Under the pieces are notes generated by a model. That model saw only the letters and a program-made list of their open reading frames with translations. It was not told the origin of the DNA and made no database searches. 60,376 bases of DNA, taken from positions 1-60,376 of the forward strand of contig JABEVE010000030.1 in the NCBI GenBank assembly GCA_013044035.1, read 5' to 3'. Below, piece after piece: positions 51,114 through 59,519 of this stretch; positions within the stretch are counted from its first letter, which is position 1; every line of letters begins with the position of its first letter. The position numbers and the translations under genes were made by a program. Origin of the DNA: Burkholderiales bacterium. Its GTDB lineage: Bacteria; Pseudomonadota; Gammaproteobacteria; Burkholderiales; Burkholderiaceae_C.

Positions 51114-51469
51114 CCCACGACGATCTTCGACTACCCGAATACCTCGGGCACATACTGGAAGCCATCGATCGCATCGAGCGCTACACCGCAGGCTTGGACG
51201 AAGTGGCGTTCGCGCAGAACTCATTGGTCCAGGACGCGGTGATCCGCAACTTCGAGATCATCGGCGAAGCCAGCAGAAACATCAGCAAGCGGCATCCCGA
51301 CTTCGCCGCTGCCCATCCCAGCTTGCCGCTGGCCGTGGCCTATGAGATGCGCAATGCCGTAGCGCATGGGTATTTCAAAGTGGACCTCAAGATCGTCTGG
51401 AAAACAGTCCGCGATGACCTTGGCGACCTGAGGCGGCAAATCGAATCAACGATGCCAAGAAAAACTTGA
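51110..51469 (+). CDS. HepT-like HEPN RNase toxin (DUF86)
   Basis: 119-aa HEPN-domain protein. The active-site motif Rx4HxY is intact: Arg81, His86 and Tyr88 in RNAVAHGY. The Tyr is the residue modified by MntA in the described system. The start is TTG at 51110, overlapping the antitoxin stop (TTGA), so translation is coupled. The pair could stabilise the transposon or the island. Confidence 0.88.
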   Translation: MTHDDLRLPEYLGHILEAIDRIERYTAGLDEVAFAQNSLVQDAVIRNFEIIGEASRNISKRHPDFAAAHPSLPLAVAYEMRNAVAHGYFKVDLKIVWKTVRDDLGDLRRQIESTMPRKT

Positions 51470-51480
51470 GGATACAGAAA

Positions 51481-52053
51481 GTGAAAAAATCGATTATTTA
51501 TGCCGCAATCGCGTGCGGGACCTCTCTCTTGCTTGCCGCATGTCAAACCCCTCAACAAATAGCTGCAACTCAACACGAAATAGCAGTTAAAAATAACTTC
51601 GCCAAGCTTGTTGCGTGGGCGAAGTCAGAAGGAAATTTGGTCAAGGAAGGAAAGGTTACAAGAAGTGAATTTTACGTAAAATATTACAAAAAAGCTGACC
51701 AATTAGACCAGACGGCCTATCGATTGCCGCATTTAGAATTTTTGAATAACATGATTGATGAGTCCCGATTATTAGACTCCGGGAAAGTAAATAAAATACA
51801 ATATGATGATTACAGGAGATCGGAATCCCTGAAAATGCAGCAGAAAGAGCATGATTTATTCGAGCGTTTCATGGAGAAAAAACAGATGCAGGGCGAGGCT
51901 GAGGCTAACCGACGCGCCGCTTTAGAGTCTGCTTACATAGCGGCCCATCCGATTTACCAGGCTGCTCCAAGTCCTCCAGTTTATGTTCCGCCAACTGAAC
52001 ACACCAACTGCATGCCAAATGGAATGGGTGGAATTTCTTGCACGAGCAATTAG
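51481..52053 (+). CDS. Predicted lipoprotein, unknown function
   Basis: 190 aa from a GTG at 51481 with GAGG nine bases upstream. Signal peptide KKSIIYAAIACGTSLLLAAC with lipobox LLAAC. The body is charged and helical (EFYVKYYKKADQLDQTAYRL, later MQQKEHDLFERFMEKKQMQG), probably coiled, and the end is TNCMPNGMGGISCTSN with two cysteines. No domain recognised. The gene is AT-richer than the toxin-antitoxin and transposase genes on either side, so the cargo has mixed origins. Transposon cargo. Confidence 0.7.
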   Translation: MKKSIIYAAIACGTSLLLAACQTPQQIAATQHEIAVKNNFAKLVAWAKSEGNLVKEGKVTRSEFYVKYYKKADQLDQTAYRLPHLEFLNNMIDESRLLDSGKVNKIQYDDYRRSESLKMQQKEHDLFERFMEKKQMQGEAEANRRAALESAYIAAHPIYQAAPSPPVYVPPTEHTNCMPNGMGGISCTSN

Positions 52054-52230
52054 TGGCTCTTCAGAAAATGCAAGAGGATCCGATACTGATTAAATCGATA
52101 GATTATACAGTTCAGCAATCATTGGGTAAACGCTGCTGATGGTGAATGGGTGAGGAAGCGCTTCTGGCCGGAAACTGCATGTGGTCACGCTGGTTGGCAG
52201 CAATGATTTGCATACTGCTTTTTCAGACGG

Positions 52231-52740
52231 ATGAATTTTCATAAATTGATGATCCACTTACTGGGCATTGATCACAAATTTCAATTTCTACCAACGCTAT
52301 CCTGGACAGAAGGTGGTCCTATTATAGACCCCATTCCTCCTGCGCTTTTCGAGAGATTTCTCTTGGAATGCGCTGAAAAACTCCATCCTGACCTTTTGGC
52401 GGAAGAGGCTAGTCAACCCGAGCCCAAAGATCATAAAATGTCGGTTGCGCGCCTTGTGGCGGGTAAATGCCGAATATCACATCAATTCAGCGATCCCGAT
52501 CGTCATGAGCGTCTGGCAATGTATAAGAGAGCAGGGATTTCGGAGGAGCAGGATCGCTTGCTCGGTTTTCCGATCCGAGAGGAGTTCTGGTTTAACAGGA
52601 TTTTTGAAAATGCGGAAGCGCAAGCTGTCCTTTTTATTTGCGGCGCATGCCATATCGATTCATTCAGCCAGAAACTCCAGGGTGCGTCATACGTTGTAAA
52701 CGTCATCGAGCGTGACTGGTCGCCACCAGTAGAAGGCTAG
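52231..52740 (+). CDS. Unknown 169-aa transposon cargo protein
   Basis: Soluble protein, no signal peptide. Conserved-looking end VLFICGACHIDSFSQKLQGA followed by VIERDW, which recalls proteins predicted to act on or sense small molecules, but no family could be named. It is preceded by 177 bp without a clear gene and followed 31 nt later by the transposase. AT-richer than its neighbours. Confidence 0.55.
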   Translation: MNFHKLMIHLLGIDHKFQFLPTLSWTEGGPIIDPIPPALFERFLLECAEKLHPDLLAEEASQPEPKDHKMSVARLVAGKCRISHQFSDPDRHERLAMYKRAGISEEQDRLLGFPIREEFWFNRIFENAEAQAVLFICGACHIDSFSQKLQGASYVVNVIERDWSPPVEG

Positions 52741-52771
52741 CTGACAGGTAGCCCCGCCTCGACTCGTCGGT

Positions 52772-54115
52772 ATGCCTCCCAATATCCTGAACATCCATGC
52801 TTACAAGATTCTCCGGGTCGAAGAATCCGAGCATGATTACCACATCCGCACGGAACTCGCGCAGTCGCCTACGCACTGCCCGGGCTGCGGCCATGCTCGG
52901 CTGCTGCGCTATGGGCGCAACGAGCAGGTCATCCGCGACCTGCCGATCCACGGCAAGCGCGTCGGCATCTACGTGGATACCCAGCGCTGGCGGTGCCAAG
53001 CATGCGGCAAGACGTTCATGGAGCCGCTGCCTGCGGTCAACGCCAAGCGCGAGATGACCGATCGGCTGGTGACCTGGATCGGCCAACAAAGCCTGCGTCG
53101 CACCTTCACCAGCATCGCCGAGGACATCGGCCTCGACGAGAAGACGGTGCGCAATATCTTCCGCGACTATGTGAGCGAGCTGGAACGGTCGATCAGGTTC
53201 GAGACGCCGACCTGGATGGGCATCGACGAGATTCACATCATCAAACCGCGCTGCGTGATCTCCAACATCCGCAGCAACACCATCGTCAACCTGCTGCCCA
53301 ACCGCGACAAGAAGACGGTCATCAACTACCTGGGCAACCTCGACGGGCGCCATGAGATTCAGACCGTAGCGATGGACATGTGGACGCCATACCGCGATGC
53401 GGTCCAGGCTGTCATGCCCGAGGCGCGCATCGTCATCGACAAGTTCCATGTCGTGCGCATGGCCAACGATGCTGTAGAGCGGGCACGGAAGTCGCTGCGG
53501 GAGTCGCTGACCCCCAAGCAGCGCCGGGGCCTGATGCACGACCGCTTCGTCCTGCTCAAGCGCGAGCGCGACCTCAACGACAAGGAGCGATTGCTGCTCT
53601 CAGGTTGGACGGCGAACTACCCTGAGCTGGGCGAGGCGTACAGGCTCAAGGAGGCGTTCTACGGGGTCTATGAGGGCATGGGTACGCCCGAGCAGGCGCT
53701 GGCCCGCTACGCAGTCTGGCAGCGGTCCGTGACGCCCGAGGTCTGCGACGCCTTCGCGGACCTGATCCGCGCCTTCACGAACTGGCAGCCGCACATCCTC
53801 GCCTACTTCGACCACCCCGTCACAAACGCCTACACCGAGAGCCTGAACAGCCTGATCCGGGTGATGAACCGCTTGGGTCGCGGCTACAGCTTCGAGGCCC
53901 TGCGCGCGAAGATCCTCTTCACAGAGGGCGCGCACAACAAAACCAAGCCGAAGTTCCGGCGCCGCGAGGCCGCGCCCACCGTCGGCTACGCCATGTTCGA
54001 GATGGTTGGGCGGGCGTCGTTCGGCCAGGATCAACACGAAGTGATCGAGGCCGCGAAGAACTACGGCGCCGACATTTCAACACTGACCCGACTCATCGAA
54101 GAAGGCAAGCTGTGA
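52772..54115 (+). CDS. ISL3-family transposase
   Basis: 447-aa DDE transposase. N-terminal zinc-finger region with CPGCG (near 31) and WRCQACGKTFMEPLP (near 75), helix-turn-helix with GLDEKTVRNIFRDYV, catalytic core beginning WMGIDEIHII (first Asp/Glu) and VIDKFHVVRMANDAVERARK (second Asp), and the C-terminal NAYTESLNSLIRVMNRLGRG with the final Glu. Complete and in one frame, so probably active. It ends 30 bp before the transposon right end. Confidence 0.93.
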   Translation: MPPNILNIHAYKILRVEESEHDYHIRTELAQSPTHCPGCGHARLLRYGRNEQVIRDLPIHGKRVGIYVDTQRWRCQACGKTFMEPLPAVNAKREMTDRLVTWIGQQSLRRTFTSIAEDIGLDEKTVRNIFRDYVSELERSIRFETPTWMGIDEIHIIKPRCVISNIRSNTIVNLLPNRDKKTVINYLGNLDGRHEIQTVAMDMWTPYRDAVQAVMPEARIVIDKFHVVRMANDAVERARKSLRESLTPKQRRGLMHDRFVLLKRERDLNDKERLLLSGWTANYPELGEAYRLKEAFYGVYEGMGTPEQALARYAVWQRSVTPEVCDAFADLIRAFTNWQPHILAYFDHPVTNAYTESLNSLIRVMNRLGRGYSFEALRAKILFTEGAHNKTKPKFRRREAAPTVGYAMFEMVGRASFGQDQHEVIEAAKNYGADISTLTRLIEEGKL

Positions 54116-54145
54116 GCCTCCTTCCACAGCCAAATCCGGATACCC

Positions 54146-54153
54146 CGAAATTC
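54146..54153. repeat. Target-site duplication of ISL3-type transposon, right
   Basis: CGAAATTC, identical to 50681-50688. Confidence 0.92.
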
Positions 54154-54207
54154 AAGCCTGACGCCGCGAGCAGTTCGTCTGCCATGGCTCAGTCGCCGAT
54201 CGGTATG

Positions 54208-54234
54208 TGGCTCAAATCGGCATCGGCGCCAACA
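54208..54234. repeat. IS21-like terminal repeat, right copy
   Basis: Inverted match of 50619-50645; on the minus strand it reads TGTTGGCGCCGATGCCGATT and seven more bases. It directly cuts into the Mrr-like gene start. Confidence 0.65.
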
Positions 54235-54312
54235 CGCCAGGCTCACTGGCCACGGAAGCGAGGCCGCGATGTCGAGCAGATCTTCAAACGCTGAAGTTCG
54301 CCGACGGCTCAT
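54235..54312 (-). pseudogene. N-terminal fragment of Mrr-like restriction endonuclease
   Basis: Starts with ATG at 54312 behind a good site (AAGGA six bases upstream), 18 nt after the HNH gene. About 25 residues, MSRRRTSAFEDLLDIAASLP then WPVSLA, resemble the N-terminus of membrane-anchored Mrr-type restriction endonucleases common on integrative elements (RRRxSxFEDLxxIxxxLPW). The frame then runs into the IS21-like end. No remaining part was found on the far side of that element, so the gene has lost its catalytic domain. Confidence 0.55.
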
Positions 54313-54330
54313 GCGCGTCCTTCAGCGTCA

Positions 54331-55011
54331 TCATGGATGTAACTGCAAAGCCATCTTGTGTTTCGATAGCGTTGGCAGGGGCGTTGCGCCAGTCACAGCG
54401 TTGAGCAGCTGTATAGCCGAGTTGATGTCGGCTTCAACGGCCACCACTTCCGCGTCGTGCTGCTGTCTCGTCATTTCGCCCCTGTTCAGCTTCTTTCTCA
54501 GGGCAGTCAATTGCCGTTTCAACCGGCCGATCTCATCCCCGCAATATTTGACAATAAGCAGTTGATTTTTTCGGGTTGCCACGGACGCTGGATCATTCAA
54601 CTGCAGTAAAACGCGCATGTGCTCTCCCCATGCACTCCTCGCATCCATCTCGCCCGACACCACGTTGAATCGAATGTGGTCGGCCATCACGTGGTCGCAC
54701 GGATTCACCACATAGGGGCCATTCGTCTCGTCAGCCGGCCAGTCCGCTTTTTTCCGGCTGTTGCAATTTCCGCAGCAGTAATACAAATTGGTGTAATCGC
54801 AGGCCAGCGATGCGAATCTGGAGATGGACTTTGGACGATAGTGATCCACCCCGAAGTTCAGGTTGGAGCTTAAGGTGTCAGGCTCCCGGCAATAGACGCA
54901 TACGCGATTGAACTCCTGCTGAAGCCAGCGTTTGTAGGTCTTGTAGTTCTTAAAAACACGAGGTCTGAAAGCACGCTTATGCTGCGCCTTCGGGTAGTGA
55001 TATAGGCCCAC
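54331..55011 (-). CDS. HNH endonuclease, PtuB-like
   Basis: 226-aa protein. Cys38 and Cys41 (CVYC), His57 in VDHYRPKS, Asn75 in DYTNLYYCC and Cys80/Cys83 (CCGNCNSRKK) form an HNH/zinc site of the kind in PtuB of Septu and in TIGR02646-type proteins. The C-terminal half is a charged helical region (LIVKYCGDEIGRLKRQLTAL, then RKKLNRGEMTRQQHDAE). GTG start at 55011, two nt after the stop of the 166-aa gene. No SMC-like ATPase partner (PtuA) is present; its neighbours are different. Confidence 0.82.
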   Translation of the reverse strand: MGLYHYPKAQHKRAFRPRVFKNYKTYKRWLQQEFNRVCVYCREPDTLSSNLNFGVDHYRPKSISRFASLACDYTNLYYCCGNCNSRKKADWPADETNGPYVVNPCDHVMADHIRFNVVSGEMDARSAWGEHMRVLLQLNDPASVATRKNQLLIVKYCGDEIGRLKRQLTALRKKLNRGEMTRQQHDAEVVAVEADINSAIQLLNAVTGATPLPTLSKHKMALQLHP

Positions 55012-55013
55012 GA

Positions 55014-55514
55014 CTAGCCGGGCAAGCCCAATCTCGACGCTCTTTCAAGCGCCCTCGAACGGATGGCTGCAATCTTGTTACCGATGTCTTCTAACGCCGC
55101 CACGCGCTCCGGTGTGACGCGAGGTAATTCCTCCAAAAGACGTTGATTCAAAATCTCAATTCGCGCAATGATCTCGCGCGAACTGTGACCACCAACGTAC
55201 TTTTGAGCCAGCAGTGCAACTCGTTCCTCCGCGATTTCGTCGGCTCTGCTACGAACAGGCAGCTTCAGCTTGGCTGTCGCTGCAAGGCCACCTTGCTGTT
55301 TTGCCGATCTCAGAAGGTCGTCGGCAGGCGTCCGCGTTACGAAGGAATTCTTAACGTCAACGCTCCAGTCGTCATCTTCTTTGTCTGCTGCCTGTTTTGA
55401 CAGGGCAGGAGTCTGGGGCGAGTTTTTACGTGCCCCCTCAGTCCCGCCAAACTGGAACACCCATTGCATTACTGGCGAGGCAACAGGCGTCGAATCAAAA
55501 GATAAATTGTGCAT
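55014..55514 (-). CDS. Unknown 166-aa protein between TIGR04255 and HNH genes
   Basis: Soluble, with a flexible Ser/Pro/Asp-rich first half (residues about 1-85) and a helical second half (DEIAEERVALLAQKYVGGHS, SREIIARIEILNQRLLEELP). No family recognised. ATG at 55514 with GGGGGAT upstream; 16 nt after the TIGR04255-like gene and 2 nt before the HNH gene, so it is the middle of a tight operon. It may be an adaptor between the other two products. Confidence 0.7.
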   Translation of the reverse strand: MHNLSFDSTPVASPVMQWVFQFGGTEGARKNSPQTPALSKQAADKEDDDWSVDVKNSFVTRTPADDLLRSAKQQGGLAATAKLKLPVRSRADEIAEERVALLAQKYVGGHSSREIIARIEILNQRLLEELPRVTPERVAALEDIGNKIAAIRSRALERASRLGLPG

Positions 55515-55530
55515 CGTTTTTATCCCCCTA

Positions 55531-56307
55531 CTACGGCTGATCGTTACCACGGAGCCGCGATGTTGCCTTTGCACCGAGAGCCCAACTGAATAGAGAAAAT
55601 GCCTGCCGATGGGCTGAATCCAATGCGGCCATCACTTCATCCGCCTTGATGTCAAGCCGGGAGGCATCGACATCGATGACGTATTCCTGTGGCGCTGTCG
55701 TGGGGCCAGACTCTTCGCTTTTGAGCCGCAAGCCGTGCTGCAACAGACAACCGCCATCATCGGCATTTAACGCGAATTTACCCGCGAATTCGCTAACGCC
55801 TCGAAAACCGTGTCCACTCAGCGGGGCAACCAGAGCGGGATTTATCCAATCAGTGATCGTGGAATTTTCCATCGGGATCACATTTATATATCGAAGGCCA
55901 ACGCGCGTAAAAAAATCGCTATCGATAACTAAGAGTGCTGCATCCAGCACCTCCCTCACGCGCTCACGAAAATCAGAAAATGTTGTATAGCTCTGCGTTT
56001 CCAGGGAAACGGCATCTTGCTTTAGCCTTACGGTCCAAGTGAGCTTGCTTGATTTGAACTGGTGTGAATGACCAGAGATCGCGCCTTCAGTCGCACCTAG
56101 CGTGACCTCATTGACGGCGGCCGCAATTGGGAAACGTTTGCGAAGTGCATTGACGAACTTCTCAGGAGGTTTTACTCCCGACAATGACATCAGCAATGGG
56201 AAGCGTAACTCGCAAACCGCTTGGCGAATGAAGTTCCTGGCAAAGCCGCCTTGAACATCAGGCACCAGAGGAACGAGGTCATCAACAGTCCATTGCGCCG
56301 TAGTCAC
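55531..56307 (-). CDS. TIGR04255-like protein
   Basis: 258-aa protein resembling TIGR04255, a sporadically distributed family of unknown function. Its N-terminal QAVCELRFPLLMSL and the FTRVGLRYINVIPMEN core (near 155) fit that family. GTG start at 56307. First gene of a three-gene operon with the 166-aa protein and the HNH nuclease, and divergent from the MmeI-like gene across 145 bp. The patchy distribution and neighbours suggest a defence-related or mobile-element role; this is inference. Confidence 0.65.
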   Translation of the reverse strand: MTTAQWTVDDLVPLVPDVQGGFARNFIRQAVCELRFPLLMSLSGVKPPEKFVNALRKRFPIAAAVNEVTLGATEGAISGHSHQFKSSKLTWTVRLKQDAVSLETQSYTTFSDFRERVREVLDAALLVIDSDFFTRVGLRYINVIPMENSTITDWINPALVAPLSGHGFRGVSEFAGKFALNADDGGCLLQHGLRLKSEESGPTTAPQEYVIDVDASRLDIKADEVMAALDSAHRQAFSLFSWALGAKATSRLRGNDQP

Positions 56308-56452
56308 TTCATCACCTGTAGCCCTATCCTCTGAATCGTGGTGGAAATCGTTTTGCCCGCAGGTATGCTAGCCGACGGACGGAACCCAGTCTCTATCTGA
56401 CACCCGCCGGTATGGGTCACTGGGGCCTCAACGCAACACACCAACACTCCGC

Positions 56453-59233
56453 ATGCCCAGCCTCTCCAGCCTCGAAATCCGGCGCCGCCTGTCCGCCTTC
56501 GTCAAGCAATGGCAAGACGCCCACAGCGAGGCCGCTGATGCAAAGCTGTTCTGGGCCAGGTTCTACGAATGTTTCGGCATCCGGCCCGAGTCGGCCACTA
56601 TCTACGAAAAGGCCGTGGACAAACTGGGCGGAGCACGCGGCTTCATCGACAGCTTCATCCCAGGAAAGCTCATCGTCGAACACAAGAGCAGGGGCAAAGA
56701 CCTCGACAAGGCGTTCGACCAGGCGGCGGACTACTTCATTGCCCTACCCGAAGCCGAGCGGCCGCGTTACATCATCACATCGGACTTCGCTCGCATCCGC
56801 CTGTACGACCTGAAAGACGGCAAGCACTGGGAAACGACCCTCAAGAGCCTGCCGAGCAAAGCCAATTGGTTCAACTTCCTGCTGGAAGACGACGCCCCGG
56901 AGATCGTCGAAGAATCCCCCATCAACCGCAATGCAGCCTATGCCATCTCCAAGCTGCACGAGGGGCTGCTCGATGTCGGCTTCAAAGGGCGCGATCTCGA
57001 AGCCTTCCTCACCCGGCTGCTGTTCTGCCTGTTCGCCGACGACACTGGCATCTTCGGCGACAACGGGATGTTCCGTCGCCTGGTGGAGCGCACCCGCACC
57101 GACGGCAAAGACCTCGGGCCGATGCTCTCCGAACTCTTCGACGTACTCAACACCGCCGAGGACGAGCGCCAGTCCACCCTAGACGACGACCTGCGCGCCT
57201 TCGCCTATGTGAACGGCAGTCTGTTCGCCGAGCGAACCCGCATTCCCGCCTTCGACCCCGCACTGCGCACCATGCTCATGCGCTGTATCGACCTGGACTG
57301 GTCGGGCATCTCCCCTGCCATCTTCGGCGCGATGTTCCAGGGTGTGCTTGAGGCGCATTCGCCCGATGAATCCCGCCAGGCCACCCGACGCGAATTGGGC
57401 GCGCACTACACCAGCGAGCGGAACATCCTTCGCGTGCTCGATCCGCTGTGTATGGACGATCTGCGCGAGGAATTGGCCGCCGCCAAGCACAGCAAGCCCC
57501 GGCTGCAGACGCTGTACGACAAACTGCCCACGCTCACCTTCCTGGACCCGGCCTGCGGCTGTGGCAATTTCCTGGTCATCGCTTACCGCGAACTGCGGCG
57601 CATCGAAAACGAGGTCATCGAACTGCTGTTTTCCAGCTACGGCAAGATGAAGGGCTTACTGGATGTGTCCACCTTGTCACGCCTGCGGGTGAGCCAGTTC
57701 TATGGCATCGAGATCGACGAATCAGCGGCGCACATCGCCCGTGTGGCGCTGTGGATCACCGACCACCAGATGAACCTGGAGACGGCCGAGCGCTTCGGCA
57801 CCACCCGGCCCACTGTGCCGCTTGTCGATACGCCGCATGTCCATTGCGACAATGCGTTGCGTACGGACTGGGCAAGCGTGCTGCCGCCCGAGCAGTGCAG
57901 CTATGTGCTCGGCAATCCGCCGTTTGTTGGCAAGCAGAACCAGAGCGACGAGCAGAAGGCGGACATCGCGCAGGTTTTTGCCAAGGTCAAGAGCGCAGGC
58001 GTGCTCGACTTCGTGGCCGCCTGGTACATGAAAGCCGTGGCCTACATTCAACGCAAACCGTCCATCGATGTGGCTTTCGTCTCCACAAACTCCCTCACCC
58101 AGGGCGAGCAGGTGGCCGCGCTCTGGCCCGCGCTGTTGCAGGCCGGGGTGAAGATTCGCTTTGCCCACCGCACCTTTCAGTGGAGTAACGAGGGCAAGGG
58201 CAATGCTGCTGTGCATTGCGTCATCATTGGCTTCGGTCTGCGCGAACCTGACCGCTGCACTCTGTTCGACTACAGCGACAACATCAAGGGTGACGGCCAG
58301 CGCATCTCGGCTAGGCGCATCAATCCGTACCTGATCGATGCGCCGGATGTGTTGATGCTCAGCCGCAGGACGCCGATCCAGAACATGCCGCCAATGGCAT
58401 TTGGCAGCATGCCCAATGACGGCGGGCATTTGCTGCTCACGCCGGAAGATCGGGCAGTTCTACTGGATGCCGAGCCGCAAGCCGCCAAGTGGATACGTCC
58501 GTTTCTCGGCGCGGACGAATTCATCAACAAGCTGCCGCGCTACTGCCTGTGGCTGGTCGGCATTTCTCCGGCGGACCTGCGCGCCACGCCCGAGGTGTAT
58601 CGGCGGGTGCAGGCAGTCAAAGCCGTGCGCCTCAAGAGTAGCAGGCCCACCACGCAGGAGCTTGCCGCTATGCCTTATCTTTTCGGAGAAAACCGCCAGC
58701 CCGACACGCCTTATCTGCTCGTGCCCAGCGTGTCGTCGGAGCGCCGCGAATTTGTGCCCATCGGTTTCATGCCGCCAGAGGTCGTCGCCAGCAATCTGGT
58801 GCTTACCATCCCCGATGCCACCCCCTACCACTTCGCCATTCTCAACAGCACGATGCACAACGCCTGGCTGCGCGCTGTGGGCGGCAGGCTGAAAAGTGAC
58901 TTCCGCTACTCCGCCAGCATCGTCTACAACAACTTCCCCTGGCCCGAGCCAACTGACGCGCAGCGCGCCGCCATCGAAGCCGCAGGCCAAGCCATCCTCG
59001 CCGCCCGCGAGCACTACTCGGATGCGACCCTGGCCGACCTGTACGATCCGTTGACCATGCCCACCGATCTGCACAAGGCACACCAGGCCAACGACCGGGC
59101 GGTGGACGCCGCCTATGGTTACAAAGGGGAGAAGGTAGATGCGCCGCGCGTGGCCTTTCTGTTCAGCCTGTATCAACGCCTCACGAGCCTATTGATGGAG
59201 CCGTCGAAAGCCCGGAGGGCACGAGCTATTTGA
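56453..59233 (+). CDS. MmeI-like type IIL restriction-modification enzyme
   Basis: 926-aa single-chain enzyme. N-terminal nuclease motif Asp66-X9-Glu76-X-Lys78 (in IDSFIPGKLIVEHKS) matches the D-X9-EXK site of MmeI. A helical connector is followed by a gamma-class methyltransferase with motif I FLDPACGCGNFLV (near 363) and motif IV GNPPFVGK (near 487). The target-recognition region runs about 610-840, and a conserved YNNFPWPEP follows. Length agrees with MmeI (919 aa). It would methylate one strand of its site and cut at a distance, giving host protection and phage restriction with one gene. All key residues are present. Confidence 0.88.
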   Translation: MPSLSSLEIRRRLSAFVKQWQDAHSEAADAKLFWARFYECFGIRPESATIYEKAVDKLGGARGFIDSFIPGKLIVEHKSRGKDLDKAFDQAADYFIALPEAERPRYIITSDFARIRLYDLKDGKHWETTLKSLPSKANWFNFLLEDDAPEIVEESPINRNAAYAISKLHEGLLDVGFKGRDLEAFLTRLLFCLFADDTGIFGDNGMFRRLVERTRTDGKDLGPMLSELFDVLNTAEDERQSTLDDDLRAFAYVNGSLFAERTRIPAFDPALRTMLMRCIDLDWSGISPAIFGAMFQGVLEAHSPDESRQATRRELGAHYTSERNILRVLDPLCMDDLREELAAAKHSKPRLQTLYDKLPTLTFLDPACGCGNFLVIAYRELRRIENEVIELLFSSYGKMKGLLDVSTLSRLRVSQFYGIEIDESAAHIARVALWITDHQMNLETAERFGTTRPTVPLVDTPHVHCDNALRTDWASVLPPEQCSYVLGNPPFVGKQNQSDEQKADIAQVFAKVKSAGVLDFVAAWYMKAVAYIQRKPSIDVAFVSTNSLTQGEQVAALWPALLQAGVKIRFAHRTFQWSNEGKGNAAVHCVIIGFGLREPDRCTLFDYSDNIKGDGQRISARRINPYLIDAPDVLMLSRRTPIQNMPPMAFGSMPNDGGHLLLTPEDRAVLLDAEPQAAKWIRPFLGADEFINKLPRYCLWLVGISPADLRATPEVYRRVQAVKAVRLKSSRPTTQELAAMPYLFGENRQPDTPYLLVPSVSSERREFVPIGFMPPEVVASNLVLTIPDATPYHFAILNSTMHNAWLRAVGGRLKSDFRYSASIVYNNFPWPEPTDAQRAAIEAAGQAILAAREHYSDATLADLYDPLTMPTDLHKAHQANDRAVDAAYGYKGEKVDAPRVAFLFSLYQRLTSLLMEPSKARRARAI

Positions 59234-59354
59234 TGTGCTGTTCGCGGTCGGTGCGTTCCCTTGGTTTCAGGCGCGAAACCACAAACCACACCATCCCGAT
59301 AGAGCCTGCAGCCATCACCAGCAGACCCAGCGCCAATCCTGTCAGGAGGCTCAT
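59226..59354 (-). CDS. Small single-span membrane protein, 42 aa (third of three)
   Basis: ATG at 59354, stop TAG at 59226-59228. The product is one membrane helix (MSLLTGLALGLLVMAAGSIG, then MVWFVVSRL) followed by a charged tail KPRERTDREQHIK. Ribosome site GGGAGAA just upstream of the start, inside the preceding gene; the two overlap by four bases (ATGA). Tail-to-tail overlap of eight bases with the MmeI-like gene. No family recognised. Confidence 0.65.
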   Translation of the reverse strand: MSLLTGLALGLLVMAAGSIGMVWFVVSRLKPRERTDREQHIK

Positions 59355-59518
59355 GACAGTTCTCCCTTTTCACTCATGGACGCCTGCTGCGGTCCGCGTT
59401 TTGGGTTTCGGCTCTTCCGCCTGTCATACAGGATGAAAGCCCAAACGACTGCCAGAAGAACGGTCCAAATTCCGAACAGGGCAAGCCCATAGATGTCGGT
59501 GATTTTCTCTACTTCCAT
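59351..59518 (-). CDS. Small single-span membrane protein, 55 aa (second of three)
   Basis: ATG at 59518, stop TGA at 59351-59353. Short acidic start (MEVEKITDIY), helix GLALFGIWTVLLAVVWAFIL, then a basic tail YDRRKSRNPKRGPQQ. GGAGGG site upstream. It starts one base after the stop of the first gene and overlaps the third. Positive charge after the helix predicts a cytoplasmic C-terminus. Reminiscent of tiny oxidase subunits (CcoQ/CydX size), but no specific match. Confidence 0.65.
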   Translation of the reverse strand: MEVEKITDIYGLALFGIWTVLLAVVWAFILYDRRKSRNPKRGPQQASMSEKGELS

Positions 59519-59519
59519 C

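Larger units (their letters stand above)
50689..54145. mobile_element. ISL3-type transposon with passenger genes
   Basis: The unit is 3,457 bp. Terminal inverted repeats GGGTATCCGGATTT (50689-50702) and its complement AAATCCGGATACCC (54132-54145) are perfect over 14 bp, with TGTG again three or so bases further in. Both ends are flanked by CGAAATTC, a perfect 8-bp target duplication. From left to right it carries an MntA-like antitoxin, a HepT-like toxin, a lipoprotein gene, an unknown 169-aa gene and the ISL3 transposase, all on the plus strand. ISL3 elements with cargo are known (ISPpu12 type); this cargo combination is not one I recognise. Confidence 0.9.
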
